The notes under the pieces are model-generated. The model ran no database searches, had not been told where the DNA came from, and saw nothing but the letters and a program-made list of their open reading frames with translations. 63,657 bases of DNA from Amycolatopsis thermalba (lineage in GTDB: Bacteria > Actinomycetota > Actinomycetes > Mycobacteriales > Pseudonocardiaceae), in NCBI RefSeq assembly GCF_003385215.1, contig NZ_PQHW01000030.1, positions 1 to 63,657 on the forward strand, written 5' to 3'. This document shows positions 38,656 to 48,149 of the stretch, in pieces. Each line of letters begins with the position of its first letter. Within the stretch, counting starts at the first letter, position 1. The position numbers were made by a program, and so were the translations under genes.

Positions 38656-38960
38656 CGGCATGTGCGATCAGGGGGAAGGCGAGCTGTGATCATCCACGGT
38701 GCGGGGGAATCCGAACAACCTCGCTGCCCGACCGCCAACACGGCACCCCGCCAACCGCCCATCGCAGCGCGCATCTGAGTCTGATTTCCCCACCAGACTC
38801 GAACGCCTCGCGCCGCTTCTGCGAGACACGTTCGCGGCGCCGGCCGGGCTCGCGTTCGGGGGACGGCGTCCCGATCAACGCAGCCGCCAGGTCGCCGAGG
38901 ATGTCCCACATCCGGCAGAAGTTACCCGCCCGCAAGACGAACGCAGGGCACAGTAGTCAG
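38656..38960. other. 305-bp stretch without a recognisable gene
   Basis: No start with a ribosome site and no conserved motif on either strand. A short helical frame on the minus strand is composition-driven. I see nothing firm in it. Confidence 0.5.
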
Positions 38961-39758
38961 GTGGACGATCGAGGGCTGGACCGGGACGGGACGATCGCGC
39001 GCGAAGGCTCTCTGGATCGCGTGTCCACAGAGTTCGCCCCCGTCGTGGAGGCGTTTCGGAGGCGCGTCGTTGGGACTTTCGTGCGGCTTCACAGCGCCTA
39101 CCTCTACGGCAGCGTCCCGCGCGGCACCGCCCTCCCCGGCACCTCCGACCTCGACGCCCTCCTCGCCTTCCACGACGAGCCCACCGATGCCGACCGGCGC
39201 GAGGCCGGGCGCATCGAGGACGCCCTCGACCGCGAGTTCCCCCAGATCAACGGCGCCGGCATCCAACTCGACAGCGCCCGCACACTCCTCAGCGACGCCG
39301 AGCGCCACGACGGCGGCTTCTTCGTCGCCTGCCTGTGCACGCCCCTCCTCGGCCGCCACCTCGCCGAGCACCTGCCCCGCTATCGCCCGACGTCGGTGCT
39401 CGCGCGCGAGACGAACGGCGATCTCGGAGCGCTGCTCCCGGACTGGCGCAAGCGCGCCGCCGAGGTGACCGACCGCGAACGCCAGACCCTCAGCCGCACG
39501 GTCGCGCGCCGGATCGTCCGCACCGGCTTCACCCTGGTCATGCCCCGCTGGGGCGGCTGGACGAGCGACCTCGCCCGATCCGCCGAACTCTTCGGCCACT
39601 ACTACCCGGACCGCCGCCAACAGATGCGCACCGCCGCCCGGACCGCCCGCGAACCCACCGCCGACCCGGCGATCCTCGCGATGCTGATCGACGACCTGGC
39701 CCCCTGGCTCGCCGCCGAGTACACCGCCACCCACGGTGAGCGGACACCACGGCCCTGA
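38961..39758 (+). CDS. Nucleotidyltransferase domain protein
   Basis: A 265-residue protein from a GTG. The NTase motif is AYLYGSVPRGTALPGTSDLDALLAF at about 46-70 (quoted by region), with GS and the D-x-D metal pair; a later acidic position is in GAGIQLDSA near 102. The C-terminal half is helical (RTVARRIVRTGFTLV). It is like stand-alone NTases of aminoglycoside-modifying or toxin type, but no partner is adjacent. It may be translated from further upstream, but the frame before 38961 lacks codon bias. Confidence 0.75.
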   Translation: MDDRGLDRDGTIAREGSLDRVSTEFAPVVEAFRRRVVGTFVRLHSAYLYGSVPRGTALPGTSDLDALLAFHDEPTDADRREAGRIEDALDREFPQINGAGIQLDSARTLLSDAERHDGGFFVACLCTPLLGRHLAEHLPRYRPTSVLARETNGDLGALLPDWRKRAAEVTDRERQTLSRTVARRIVRTGFTLVMPRWGGWTSDLARSAELFGHYYPDRRQQMRTAARTAREPTADPAILAMLIDDLAPWLAAEYTATHGERTPRP

Positions 39759-39841
39759 GTCCGCACAGGACAACGCCCCGGGATCACTCCGACGTGGTCT
39801 TCGCCCTGCGCGCCGCCGCCATCCGGCCTAGCTTGGGTCGG

Positions 39842-40216
39842 ATGGTGCGCCGTGTTCTCGCAACGACCTTGATCGCCCTCGCCGCCGCCGGCTGCTCGTC
39901 CGGTGGCGACGACCAGGCCGCGCCCACCTCCGCGCCGCCCACCAGCGCCGGCGCGTCGATCGTCGACGTCGCCTACCGGAACGGGCAGGTGGATCCCGCG
40001 AACCTCGTCGTGCCGGGGAAGGTCGGGCAGCCGCTCCAGGTGAACGTCACCTCGGACCGCGCTGACGACATCGTGGTCGACGCCTACCCGGACGCGAACG
40101 CCGACGTCGCCCCGGCCGAGCCCGAGGACCTCGACGTCACCCCGACCCGCACCGGCACGTTCACCATCCGGCTCGCCGGTGCGAACGTCACCCTCGTCAC
40201 CGTCGAGGTCAGCTGA
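39842..40216 (+). CDS. Small secreted lipoprotein
   Basis: A 124-residue protein with a lipoprotein signal peptide: basic start (MVRRVL), hydrophobic stretch and lipobox LAAAGC near residue 18. A Ser/Pro/Ala linker is followed by a beta-rich domain of about 85 residues (VDVAYRNGQVDPANLVVPGK, then TRTGTFTIRLAG) like a cupredoxin or Ig-like fold, without an evident metal site. It converges with the downstream NTase, overlapping it by 8 bp. Anchored outside the membrane; role unknown. Confidence 0.8.
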   Translation: MVRRVLATTLIALAAAGCSSGGDDQAAPTSAPPTSAGASIVDVAYRNGQVDPANLVVPGKVGQPLQVNVTSDRADDIVVDAYPDANADVAPAEPEDLDVTPTRTGTFTIRLAGANVTLVTVEVS

Positions 40217-40922
40217 CCAGTTCCCGGAGCGGCCCCGACAGCCGGGCCGCGAGCGCCACGTCGACCTGTCCTGCCTCGGCGAGCAGCAGTTCCACGACCG
40301 CCCCGAACGCGCGCCGCAGCTCGGCCGGCTCCACGGTCCGGACCAGGGTGTCCGCGAACGGCGCCACGACCTCCGCGGGCAGGTCGTCCACGCCGCGTCC
40401 CTGCACGGCCGGCACCCCGTGACGCAGGCACGCCAGCGCGAGCACCTGATCACGTGCGCCGCTGATCATGTACTCCGCCTGCCACACCCGGCCCCGCGCG
40501 ATGCTGGACCGCGCGGGCAACCCGTACAGCCACGCCATGCCCATCAGGTGCTCCGCCGACGGCGGCTGAATCCGCGGCGGCTCGTGCGGCATGCCGAACA
40601 GCGTCCGAAATGTCGGACCAGTCGGGCCGAACTCGGCTTCCGGCCAGAACGCGATGTCGACCTGGAGCGTGTCCGGCAGCAGGAACACCCGGAACACGCC
40701 GAGGTCCAAGTGGTGGATCGCGCGGTACATCCGGTCGGTCCAGTCCGCCACGACCTGCTCACGGTCCTCAGCTACCGCGAGCGCCAGGTCGATGTCCGAC
40801 CACTGGTCCTCTCGTCCAACGGACGCGGACCCGGTCAGCGCCGCACCGCTGACCCGCTCGTCGGCGTGCGCCACCGCGATCAAGGCGTCGCGCAAGCGCG
40901 CACGACTGTCAGGGGTGAACAC
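40209..40922 (-). CDS. Nucleotidyltransferase domain protein
   Basis: A 237-residue protein. The NTase signature is LTGSASVGREDQWSDIDLALAV at about 29-50 (GS and D-x-D), with a third acid in TLQVDIAFW near 108. The remaining helical part resembles streptomycin or lincosamide adenylyltransferase relatives (DUF4111/MNT class). The GTG start overlaps the end of the membrane Nudix gene by 14 bp, suggesting co-transcription. Substrate unknown. Confidence 0.78.
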   Translation of the reverse strand: MFTPDSRARLRDALIAVAHADERVSGAALTGSASVGREDQWSDIDLALAVAEDREQVVADWTDRMYRAIHHLDLGVFRVFLLPDTLQVDIAFWPEAEFGPTGPTFRTLFGMPHEPPRIQPPSAEHLMGMAWLYGLPARSSIARGRVWQAEYMISGARDQVLALACLRHGVPAVQGRGVDDLPAEVVAPFADTLVRTVEPAELRRAFGAVVELLLAEAGQVDVALAARLSGPLRELVS

Positions 40923-42144
40923 GATCGCCCTCCTTCGGCTCGGCGCGGACCGTCCACCGCGCGGCCGCCCGCAGCGCCAGCAGCAGCGGCACCGAACCGC
41001 TGTCGGTGATCAGCGCGGGCAGGGACGGCAGGTCCGCACCCGCGGCCAGCTCCCGCCCGTACGCCGCGAGGTCGATCTCCACGAACCGCATCGCCGCCGT
41101 GAAATCGCGCTCCGACCGGCTCGGACGGCGCGTCACGAGGTCCTGCCGCGTCACCGACAATTCCGTCAGCCCGAAGAACTCCGACTTCGCACCGCGGTCC
41201 ATCCAGCGGGCGAACCCGGTGATCGTCGTGCGCACGATCTCGTCGCGGCGCAGCCCGGTCTCCTCGCACAGCTCGCGTTCCATCCCGGCGCGGACCACGT
41301 CGTGCAGGTCGTCGCCGTCGAGGTCGCGCGGCTCCAGCGATCCGCTGCCCGACGGGGCGAGCAGCGACTGGCTGGCCGAATTCCGGTTGGACTGGAGCAC
41401 CACCAGTACGCAGCCGTCGGTGGTGACCGCCACCGTTGACACCCCGACGATGTCCGCCAGCCGGCTCTCGGCGAGCGTGTGCAGCCGGCCCGCGGTGTCG
41501 ACCATCATGTGTCGTCGCAGGTCGAAGACCTGGTCGGTGTCCCGGCGCGCGATCCGCAGGGTCGCCAGCTCGTTGGAGCACTGCGCGTCGAAGAACCGGG
41601 TGCGCTGCAGCCGGATCGGCGCGCCGTGCCCGACCGACGGCAGCGGCTCACCCCGCATGCCGACCACCTTGCCGTTGAACAGCAACCGGCCGTGCGCGCG
41701 CAGCGGCAGCACGTACGGCGCGGTGGCCTTGAGTTCGGCGGGCAGGCGATACGGGTCCGGCGCGACCTCGACCGAGAACCGTTGTGTCCACAGTGCTCGG
41801 TCGATGGCATCGCTGACCAGGGCGGTTCCGCGTCCGGTCAGGTGGAGGTACCGGGCTTCGGGGTAGCTCGCGGGCGGTGGGACGTCCGTGTGCGGGAAGG
41901 GCGCGGCGATCGCGGCGAACTCGTAGGCGGCCCAGCGGCCGCGGAGCATGCGGATGTCGCGGGTGAGGGTCAGGACGCCGAGCGCGAGCGCGACCCCCGA
42001 GAGCACGATGCCGACGGCGCTGGGCACGAGCGTGACGAGGCCGAGCAGCACGCCCAGGGCGGACACGAACACCGGCCATTCACGCGAGCCGATGAACCAG
42101 AAGTAGTCGGCCTTCGCCCTGGCGCGGTTGGTCAGCTTGCCCAT
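40909..42144 (-). CDS. Membrane protein with C-terminal Nudix-like domain
   Basis: A 411-residue protein with two hydrophobic helices near residues 24-62 (FVSALGVLLGLVTLVPSAVG and VLSGVALALGVLTL) and a cytosolic remainder. Near residues 290-305 AGMERELCEETGL matches the core of the Nudix box (RExxEExG with upstream Gly), within a frame of beta strands (GCVLVVLQSN). This would hydrolyse a nucleoside diphosphate derivative, tethered to the membrane. The domain is atypical and I am unsure of activity. First gene of an operon with the NTase. Confidence 0.68.
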   Translation of the reverse strand: MGKLTNRARAKADYFWFIGSREWPVFVSALGVLLGLVTLVPSAVGIVLSGVALALGVLTLTRDIRMLRGRWAAYEFAAIAAPFPHTDVPPPASYPEARYLHLTGRGTALVSDAIDRALWTQRFSVEVAPDPYRLPAELKATAPYVLPLRAHGRLLFNGKVVGMRGEPLPSVGHGAPIRLQRTRFFDAQCSNELATLRIARRDTDQVFDLRRHMMVDTAGRLHTLAESRLADIVGVSTVAVTTDGCVLVVLQSNRNSASQSLLAPSGSGSLEPRDLDGDDLHDVVRAGMERELCEETGLRRDEIVRTTITGFARWMDRGAKSEFFGLTELSVTRQDLVTRRPSRSERDFTAAMRFVEIDLAAYGRELAAGADLPSLPALITDSGSVPLLLALRAAARWTVRAEPKEGDRVHP

Positions 42145-42248
42145 CGATCATGGTGTCTACCAGAAAGCGGGTAACGATCCGGGCGAAATGATCCGGATCA
42201 CCGCGCCGGTCCGTGCGACGATCGCGCCGACCGACGGGAGTGGGACAT

Positions 42249-42947
42249 GTGGGAAAGCGCATGGAGTGGCCGCTGACGGGCGTCGCGGTGGTGTTCCTGG
42301 CCGCCTACGCCTGGCCGATCCTCCAGCCGTCGCTCGGGAGCACCGGCCGTCTGTGGTGCGAGGTCGTCACGTGGCTCACGTGGGGGCTGTTCGCGCTCGA
42401 CTACGTCGTGCGACTGGTCCAGTCGCGCGACAAACCGCGTTTCCTCCGGCGGCACGTACTGGACCTCCTGGTCATCGTGCTCCCGCTGCTCCGCCCGCTG
42501 CGCCTCGTCGCGATGCTGAACGTCCTCAACCGCACCGCCGCGCTCGCCCTGCGCGGACGGGTCGTCGTGTACTTCGTGGGCGCGACGGTGCTGATCGTCT
42601 TCTGCGCGGCCCTCGCCGTGCTCGAAGCGGAGCGGCCGGTCGAGGAGGCCGGCATCAAGACCTTCCCGGACGCGCTGTGGTGGGCGATCACGACGATCAC
42701 CACCGTCGGCTACGGCGACCGCTACCCGGTGTCGGGCACCGGGCGGTTGGTCGCGGTCGGGCTGATGGTCGCGGGCATCGCGCTGCTCGGCGTGGTGACG
42801 GCGACGTTCGCGTCGTGGCTGGTCCGCCGGGTGGAGGAGGTCGAGGCGACGGCGCAGACCGTGACGCGCGCACAGATCGCCGAGCTGAGCCGCGAGATCG
42901 CCGAACTGCGCGCCGCCCTGGGCGCGAGCGAACGGAAGGACCCGTGA
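42249..42947 (+). CDS. Voltage-gated-like potassium channel
   Basis: A 232-residue membrane protein from a GTG with GGGAG upstream. It has an S1-S4-like region with spaced arginines (LRPLRLVAMLNVLNR), a pore helix and the K+ selectivity filter TTVGYGD near residue 154, then a last helix and a C-terminal coiled coil (AQIAELSREIAELRAALGAS). This is a KvAP/ion-transporter-type channel. Its stop overlaps the start of the CdiI-like gene (GTGA). Confidence 0.87.
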   Translation: MGKRMEWPLTGVAVVFLAAYAWPILQPSLGSTGRLWCEVVTWLTWGLFALDYVVRLVQSRDKPRFLRRHVLDLLVIVLPLLRPLRLVAMLNVLNRTAALALRGRVVVYFVGATVLIVFCAALAVLEAERPVEEAGIKTFPDALWWAITTITTVGYGDRYPVSGTGRLVAVGLMVAGIALLGVVTATFASWLVRRVEEVEATAQTVTRAQIAELSREIAELRAALGASERKDP

Positions 42948-43273
42948 CGGGCCGGTCGCTGGAGCAGCTCGAGGACGACTACTGGGGCGACCCGCCGCCG
43001 GACACCAGCTACCTGATCCGGACCTGCTACCGGATGCGCCAGGTCCCGCTGGACGAGCTGGACGCCGAGGGCGTGCGCATCCTGCTCGGGCAGCAGATCG
43101 GGGTGCCGTACCTGGTGCCGCGCGCGCTCGAGATCCTCAACCGGGACCCGTTCGCGGAAACCCACTTCGGCTACCTGGTCGACGCGCTCCGCCGCATCCC
43201 GGAGGACTACTGGGCGGCCAACCCGGTGCAGCACGCCGATTTCGACCGCGCGAGGCGGCGCGCCGGGCGCTAG
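42944..43273 (+). CDS. CdiI-like immunity protein
   Basis: A 109-residue helical protein that fits the contact-dependent growth inhibition immunity family: LEQLEDDYWGDPPPDTSYLIRTCYRMRQVPL, VRILLGQQIGVPYLVPRALEILN and a final FGYLVDALRRIP segment (given here in regions). In these families it binds a toxin domain; no toxin is present, so it may be an orphan immunity gene or have another role. Translationally coupled to the potassium channel. Confidence 0.7.
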   Translation: MTGRSLEQLEDDYWGDPPPDTSYLIRTCYRMRQVPLDELDAEGVRILLGQQIGVPYLVPRALEILNRDPFAETHFGYLVDALRRIPEDYWAANPVQHADFDRARRRAGR

Positions 43274-43344
43274 CCGCCCGGATCAATGTCCTCGGATCGA
43301 TCACCTGGGCGATTCCCGTGGACCTCGAGCGACTGTGCCGGACG

Positions 43345-44490
43345 TCAGCCGCCCGAGTGCATGTCCTCCGCTTCGGGCACCAGGTCGTCGTCCGGGTTGT
43401 TCAGCCAGCCGTGTGGCAGCGTGACCTTGCCGGGTGAGCCCTGGCGTCCGCGCGGGCCGAGGGCGTCCGCGGGGAACGGCGCCGCGTGGTCCAGCTGGGC
43501 GATCAGCTCGTCCAGCTCGTCCATCGACGACACCATCGCGAACCGCCGCCGCAGCTCGGATCCCACCGGGAAGCCCATGAAGTACCAGGCCATGTGCTTG
43601 CGCAGGTCGCGCATCGCCTTGTCGTGGCCGTCGTGCTGGATCAGCAGCTCCGCGTGCCGCCGCAGCACCCGCGCGACCTCGCCCAGGCTTGGCCCCTCCG
43701 GGATCGGGCGGCCGGCGAACGCGGCCTCCAGCTCGCCGAACAGCCACGGCCGGCCCAGGCACCCGCGTCCGACGACCACGCCGTCGCACCCGGTCTCGGC
43801 CACCATCCGCAGCGCGTCGTCGGCGGTGAAGATGTCGCCGTTGCCCAGCACGGGGATGGTCCGCACGGCCTCCTTCAGGCGGGCGATCGCGCTCCAGTCG
43901 GCCTTGCCGGAGTAGCGCTGGGCGGCCGTGCGGGCGTGCAGCGAGACCGCCGCCGCGCCCTCGGCCTCGGCGATGCGGCCGGCGTCGAGGAAGGTGTGGT
44001 GGTCGTCGTCGATGCCGATCCGGAACTTGACCGTGAACGGCACGCCCGCGGCCTCGGCCGCCTCCACCGAGGCCCGCACGATCTGCGCGAACAGCTTCCG
44101 CTTGTACGGCAGCGCCGCGCCGCCGCCCTTGCGGGTGACCTTGGCGACCGGGCAGCCGAAGTTGCTGTCGATGTGGTCGGCCAGCCCCTCACCGACGATG
44201 ATCTTGACCGCTTCCCGCATGGTCTTCGGGTCCACGCCGTAGAGCTGCATCGACCGGGGGTATTCGCCCTGGTCGAAGGCCATCATGTGCATGGTCCCGG
44301 GGTGCCGCTCGACGACGGCGCGCGCGGTGATCATCTCGCACACGTACAGCCCGGCGCCGTACTCGCGGCACAATCGCCGGAACGCGACGTTCGTGATGCC
44401 GGCCATGGGCGCGAGCACCACTGGGGGATCGACCTCGTACGGGCCGATCTTCAGTGCGGGCTTGCTCAGGGTCGCGGTCACGTCCTCCAT
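43345..44490 (-). CDS. dusB: tRNA-dihydrouridine synthase
   Basis: A 381-residue flavoenzyme of the DusB group that reduces uridines in the tRNA D-loop with NADPH. It has VLAPMAGITNVAFR at 25 (FMN site), SNFGCPVAKVTRKGGGAAL near 109 with the catalytic Cys, VKFRIGIDDDH near 154, SLHARTAAQRYSGKADW near 183, and GNGDIF and GRGCLGRPWLF for the phosphate. Full length with the C-terminal helical tRNA-binding domain. Confidence 0.94.
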   Translation of the reverse strand: MEDVTATLSKPALKIGPYEVDPPVVLAPMAGITNVAFRRLCREYGAGLYVCEMITARAVVERHPGTMHMMAFDQGEYPRSMQLYGVDPKTMREAVKIIVGEGLADHIDSNFGCPVAKVTRKGGGAALPYKRKLFAQIVRASVEAAEAAGVPFTVKFRIGIDDDHHTFLDAGRIAEAEGAAAVSLHARTAAQRYSGKADWSAIARLKEAVRTIPVLGNGDIFTADDALRMVAETGCDGVVVGRGCLGRPWLFGELEAAFAGRPIPEGPSLGEVARVLRRHAELLIQHDGHDKAMRDLRKHMAWYFMGFPVGSELRRRFAMVSSMDELDELIAQLDHAAPFPADALGPRGRQGSPGKVTLPHGWLNNPDDDLVPEAEDMHSGG

Positions 44491-44518
44491 TGTCGCTGGT
44501 GACTCGCGCCACCCGCAG

Positions 44519-44914
44519 TCAGGCCCGTTCGACTGCCGGGATGTCGGCGGTGATCCGGGATTTCGGACGAGGTGCGGTGACGGTCCACAGAATCTTCCCG
44601 TCTGGGTGGATCCCGCCGATGCAGGTCAGGCTCCGGCAGACGACCTGCGCGGCGTGGCCCGCGGACCCGAGTTCGACCTTCAGGTGCGGGATGTCGACGG
44701 TGGGGCTCCGCAGGATCTGGTCCTCCGCGCGGCCGACCACCAGGCCGGTGAACCACAGCTGATCGAAGTGCACCGACAGCACGCCCTCGAACAGCAGCTC
44801 GACCGGCTCGTCGGGGTCGTCGTCGGTGCGCAGGACCAGCTCCGAGTGCTCGACGCCGTAGCGCCACACGCGGAAGGCCCGGGACGAGCTGAACAACGGC
44901 TCCGGCTGGTTCAT
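44519..44914 (-). CDS. Hypothetical protein
   Basis: A 131-residue protein from the ATG at 44914 (MNQPEPLFSSSRAFRVWRYG). A beta-rich fold is likely: FRVWRYGVEHSELVLRT, FEGVLSVHFDQLWFTGLVVG and SAGHAAQVVCRSLTCIGG (regions). Pattern-wise it is like small actinomycete proteins with no assigned role. It lies 28 bp upstream of dusB in the same direction and may share its transcript. Confidence 0.65.
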   Translation of the reverse strand: MNQPEPLFSSSRAFRVWRYGVEHSELVLRTDDDPDEPVELLFEGVLSVHFDQLWFTGLVVGRAEDQILRSPTVDIPHLKVELGSAGHAAQVVCRSLTCIGGIHPDGKILWTVTAPRPKSRITADIPAVERA

Positions 44915-44963
44915 GGCCCCCAGTATGGGTGCCGATGACGCGCCCCGCGGGGTGGCTGTCACC

Positions 44964-45378
44964 GGAGTGGTTGACGTCGGTGCGCTCGGGTAGCGGTGGT
45001 TGGCGGGGGTTCGGTCGGGTGGCGGTACGGCCGTCGCTGGGGTGGTTGATGCCGGTTCGCTCCGGTCGCGGTGGTGGCTGGCGCGGCTTCGGTCGGGTGG
45101 TGGGGGCGGCTACGGCCGGGGTGGTTGACCCCGGTTCGTTGGGACGGCGCGGGTGCGATGGCGGTCGGGGCGGCTGGCGCGGGTTCGGTCGGCTGGTGGG
45201 GCGGCTGCGGCCGGGATGGTTGATGCCGGCTCGCTCGGGTCGCGGTGGTGACTGGAGTGGTTGGCGGGGGTTCGCTCTCGTTGCGGTGGAGCCGTGGCTG
45301 GGGCGGATTCAATCGGGCGGCGGGGCGCGACTGGAGTGGTTGATGCCGGCTGACTCCGGTAGCGGTCCGGCCGTGCCG
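44964..45378. repeat. Minisatellite of 75-95-bp imperfect repeats
   Basis: Six imperfect units, each starting near a GGTGGTTGATGCCGG-like sequence, begin at about 44964, 45040, 45119, 45214, 45300 and 45333. Inner motifs GGTAGCGGTGG and GGGTTCGGTCGG recur. Long open frames across it are repetitive Gly/Arg/Trp artefacts. No gene is assigned between 44915 and 45443. Confidence 0.6.
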
Positions 45379-45443
45379 GAGTGGCCGTCGCCGGGGTGGG
45401 CGACGGCCGGCTCGCTTCAGCAGCCACCCCGGGCGACGCGGGC

Positions 45444-48149
45444 TCACTCCAGCAGCTTCTCCAGCGCCTGCCGCGCGACCGACCCATCGTCGAGGGTCTT
45501 CATCGCCAGGAAGTCCGCCAGTTCCGGCGCCGGGCGGTCCAGGTAGCGGCCCGCCCGGTGCGCGGCGTCCACCGCGTCCTCGGCGAGTCCGTGCTCGACC
45601 AGCAGCGACACCGCCTCCGCCCACTTCGGCGAGCCGATCAGCTCACGAATGGTCCGCACGTGTGGCTGCGACAGGCACGGGTCGTCGACCGTCCAGCTGT
45701 GCGTGCCGTGCCGGACCTCGGTCACCGGGCCGCCGGGCACGTGCACTTCGGCCCGCGTGCCGGGCGGAACCACGACGTCCAGGGTCAGCTGCCCGTCCGC
45801 CCGCCGCCAGGCCACCGAAGCCGCACCAAAGGGCGTCTCGTGGCGGGCCGAGGCGTGGGTGAGCGCCGCGTCGGGCAGCGGGCGCACCACCATCGACCGG
45901 TACCCGGGCGCGGCCGGCGCCAGCCCGGCGACCGTGCGGTGCATCCAGTCGGCCACCGCACCCAGCGCGTAGTGGTTGAACGAGGTCATCTCACCCGGGT
46001 TGATCGACCCGTCCGGCAGCATGCTGTCCCAGCGCTCCCAGATCGTCGTCGCGCCCATCGTCACCGGGTACAGCCACGACGGGCACCCCCGCTCCAGCAG
46101 CAGCCGGTACGCCAGCTCCGGGTACCCGGCCGTGGTCAGCGCGTCCGTGATCAGCGGCGTGCCGACGAACCCGGTCGCGATGCGGAAGCCGTTGGTGCGC
46201 ACGAGATCCGCCAGTCGTCGACCCGCGACCGCCCGCTGCTCCTCCGTCGGCAGCAGTGCCCACTCGATCGCCTGCGCGTACACGGTCGGCGCGTCGGAGA
46301 GCACGCGCCCCGACCCGGTGACGTACTCCCGGACGAACGCCGCGCGCGTCTCCTCGGACAGCGTCCGGTATTTCGAACCGTCCCGGCCCAGCACCTCAGC
46401 TGCCGCGGCCACGATCTCCGCCGAGCGCACGAGATACGCCGTCGCGACCACGTCGGAGTCGGCCTTCGCCGCGAACGGGTCGTCCGGCGGTGCGGTGGGG
46501 TCGAGCCAGTCGCCGAACTGGAACCCGCCCGCCCACACGCCGTCGGTGGTCAGCGACGCGATCTTGTCGACCCAGCCGCGCATGCTGTCGAACTGCCGCG
46601 CCAGCACCTCGGCGTCGCCGAACCGCTGGTAGAGCACCCACGGCACGATCACCGCCGCGTCACCCCAGGCCGTCGCGGTCGGGCTGTCGCCGGGCAGCAC
46701 GTCCGGGATCACGAACGGCACCGCGCCGTCCGGACGCTGATCGGCGGCGAGGTCGGCCAGCCACGAGCGCAGGAACCCGGCGCAGTCGTAGAGGAAGCTC
46801 GCGGTCGGCGAGAAGACCTGGATGTCGCCGGTCCAGCCGAGCCGCTCGTCGCGCTGCGGGCAGTCGGTCGGCACGTCGAGGAAGTTGCCGCGCATGCCCC
46901 ACACGACGTTCTCGTGGAACTTCTCCAGGTCCGGGTCCGAGCAGCTGAACCAGCCGGTGCGGCGCAGATCGCTGTGCACCACCACGGCTTCCAGGTCCGC
47001 GGCTCGCAGATCGTCCACTCCGGACACCTCCGCGTACCGGAACCCGTGGAACGTCAGGCTCGGCTCCAGTACGGTCTCGGCGTCGCCGGACAGGACGTAG
47101 GTGTCCGTCGCCTTCGCCGACCGCAGCGGCCGCACGCCCAGCTCGCCGTCCTCCAGCACCTCCGCGTGCCGCACGGTGACCTCGCGGGCGTCCCGCACCC
47201 GCAGCCGCACCCAGCCGACCACGTTCTGCCCGAAGTCCACCAGCGTCTTCCCGGACGGCGAGGCCCACACCCGCACCGCGGGCACCACCTCGGTCACCCG
47301 CACCGGCGGGCCCTCGGGCGCGACGAGCCGGCCGAGGTCGGCGTCCACCACCTCGACGTCGTCCGCTTCGGACTCGGTCAGCGTCAGGTCGGTGTGCTGC
47401 CCGTCGTACAGGTCGTCGGAGGTGATCCGGCTCTCCGTCGCCGACCACCGCTCGTCGGTGCCGATGACCTCGGTGGTGCCGTCGGCGTAGGTCACCTCCA
47501 GCTGCGCCAGCAGCGCGAGCCGGTCGCCGTAGAGCGCGCGGCGGCCGGACCAGGTGAGCCGCCCGCGGAACCAGCCGTTGCCGAGCAGGAACTCCAGGTC
47601 GTTGGTCCCCTCGCGGAGCAGCGAGGTGACGTCGTGGGTCTGGTAGCGCAGCCGGTGCGCGTAGCTGGTCCAGCCGGGCGCCAGCACCTCGTCACCGACG
47701 CGGGAACCGTTGATCGACGCGGTGTAGACGCCGTGCGCCGTCGCGTACAGCCGGGCGGACACGATGCCCGGCCGCAGCTCCACGCGGCGGGTGAGGATCG
47801 GCGCGCGCTGCCCGATGCCGCCGATCGTGCGCGGGCTGATGAACCGCGCCGACCAGTCCTCCGGCCGCAGCAGGCCCGTTTCCACCGTGGCCGGCTCGGA
47901 CCACTCGTCGCCGACGCGCACCCGCACGGTCGCCCTGGTCCGCGACGGCAGCGGCTCGAACGGCCACGGCACCAGCACCTGGTCGGCCGATTCGACGCGC
48001 ACCGTCGTCGACCCGTTCAGCTCGACCTCGTACGCGGTCTGCGCCCAGTCCGGGTCGTCCGTGCGCACCTGCCAGGACAGGCGGGGTGTGCCGGTGCCGA
48101 TGCCCAGCGGGACGTCGTGGTGCTCGAAGCGGACGGCGGTGACGGTCAA
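45444..48149 (-). CDS. Alpha-L-rhamnosidase, GH78 family
   Basis: A 901-residue glycosidase. N-terminal Ig- and beta-sandwich domains are followed by the (alpha/alpha)6 catalytic barrel with the GH78 hallmark DVPTDCPQRDERLGWTGD near residue 430, whose Glu is the likely general acid, and the later WERWDSMLPDGSINPGEMTS and NHYALGAVADWM blocks (regions). It releases terminal L-rhamnose. The TTG at 48149 overlaps the upstream stop (TTGA) and has GGAG upstream; an upstream frame running to 48857 is shadow. No signal peptide, so it acts in the cytosol on imported rhamnosides. Confidence 0.9.
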   Translation of the reverse strand: MTVTAVRFEHHDVPLGIGTGTPRLSWQVRTDDPDWAQTAYEVELNGSTTVRVESADQVLVPWPFEPLPSRTRATVRVRVGDEWSEPATVETGLLRPEDWSARFISPRTIGGIGQRAPILTRRVELRPGIVSARLYATAHGVYTASINGSRVGDEVLAPGWTSYAHRLRYQTHDVTSLLREGTNDLEFLLGNGWFRGRLTWSGRRALYGDRLALLAQLEVTYADGTTEVIGTDERWSATESRITSDDLYDGQHTDLTLTESEADDVEVVDADLGRLVAPEGPPVRVTEVVPAVRVWASPSGKTLVDFGQNVVGWVRLRVRDAREVTVRHAEVLEDGELGVRPLRSAKATDTYVLSGDAETVLEPSLTFHGFRYAEVSGVDDLRAADLEAVVVHSDLRRTGWFSCSDPDLEKFHENVVWGMRGNFLDVPTDCPQRDERLGWTGDIQVFSPTASFLYDCAGFLRSWLADLAADQRPDGAVPFVIPDVLPGDSPTATAWGDAAVIVPWVLYQRFGDAEVLARQFDSMRGWVDKIASLTTDGVWAGGFQFGDWLDPTAPPDDPFAAKADSDVVATAYLVRSAEIVAAAAEVLGRDGSKYRTLSEETRAAFVREYVTGSGRVLSDAPTVYAQAIEWALLPTEEQRAVAGRRLADLVRTNGFRIATGFVGTPLITDALTTAGYPELAYRLLLERGCPSWLYPVTMGATTIWERWDSMLPDGSINPGEMTSFNHYALGAVADWMHRTVAGLAPAAPGYRSMVVRPLPDAALTHASARHETPFGAASVAWRRADGQLTLDVVVPPGTRAEVHVPGGPVTEVRHGTHSWTVDDPCLSQPHVRTIRELIGSPKWAEAVSLLVEHGLAEDAVDAAHRAGRYLDRPAPELADFLAMKTLDDGSVARQALEKLLE

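Noticed and set aside
44929..45546. A 205-residue Gly/Arg/Trp-rich protein
   Set aside because: The frame follows the minisatellite, overlaps the GH78 3' end and has no start context.
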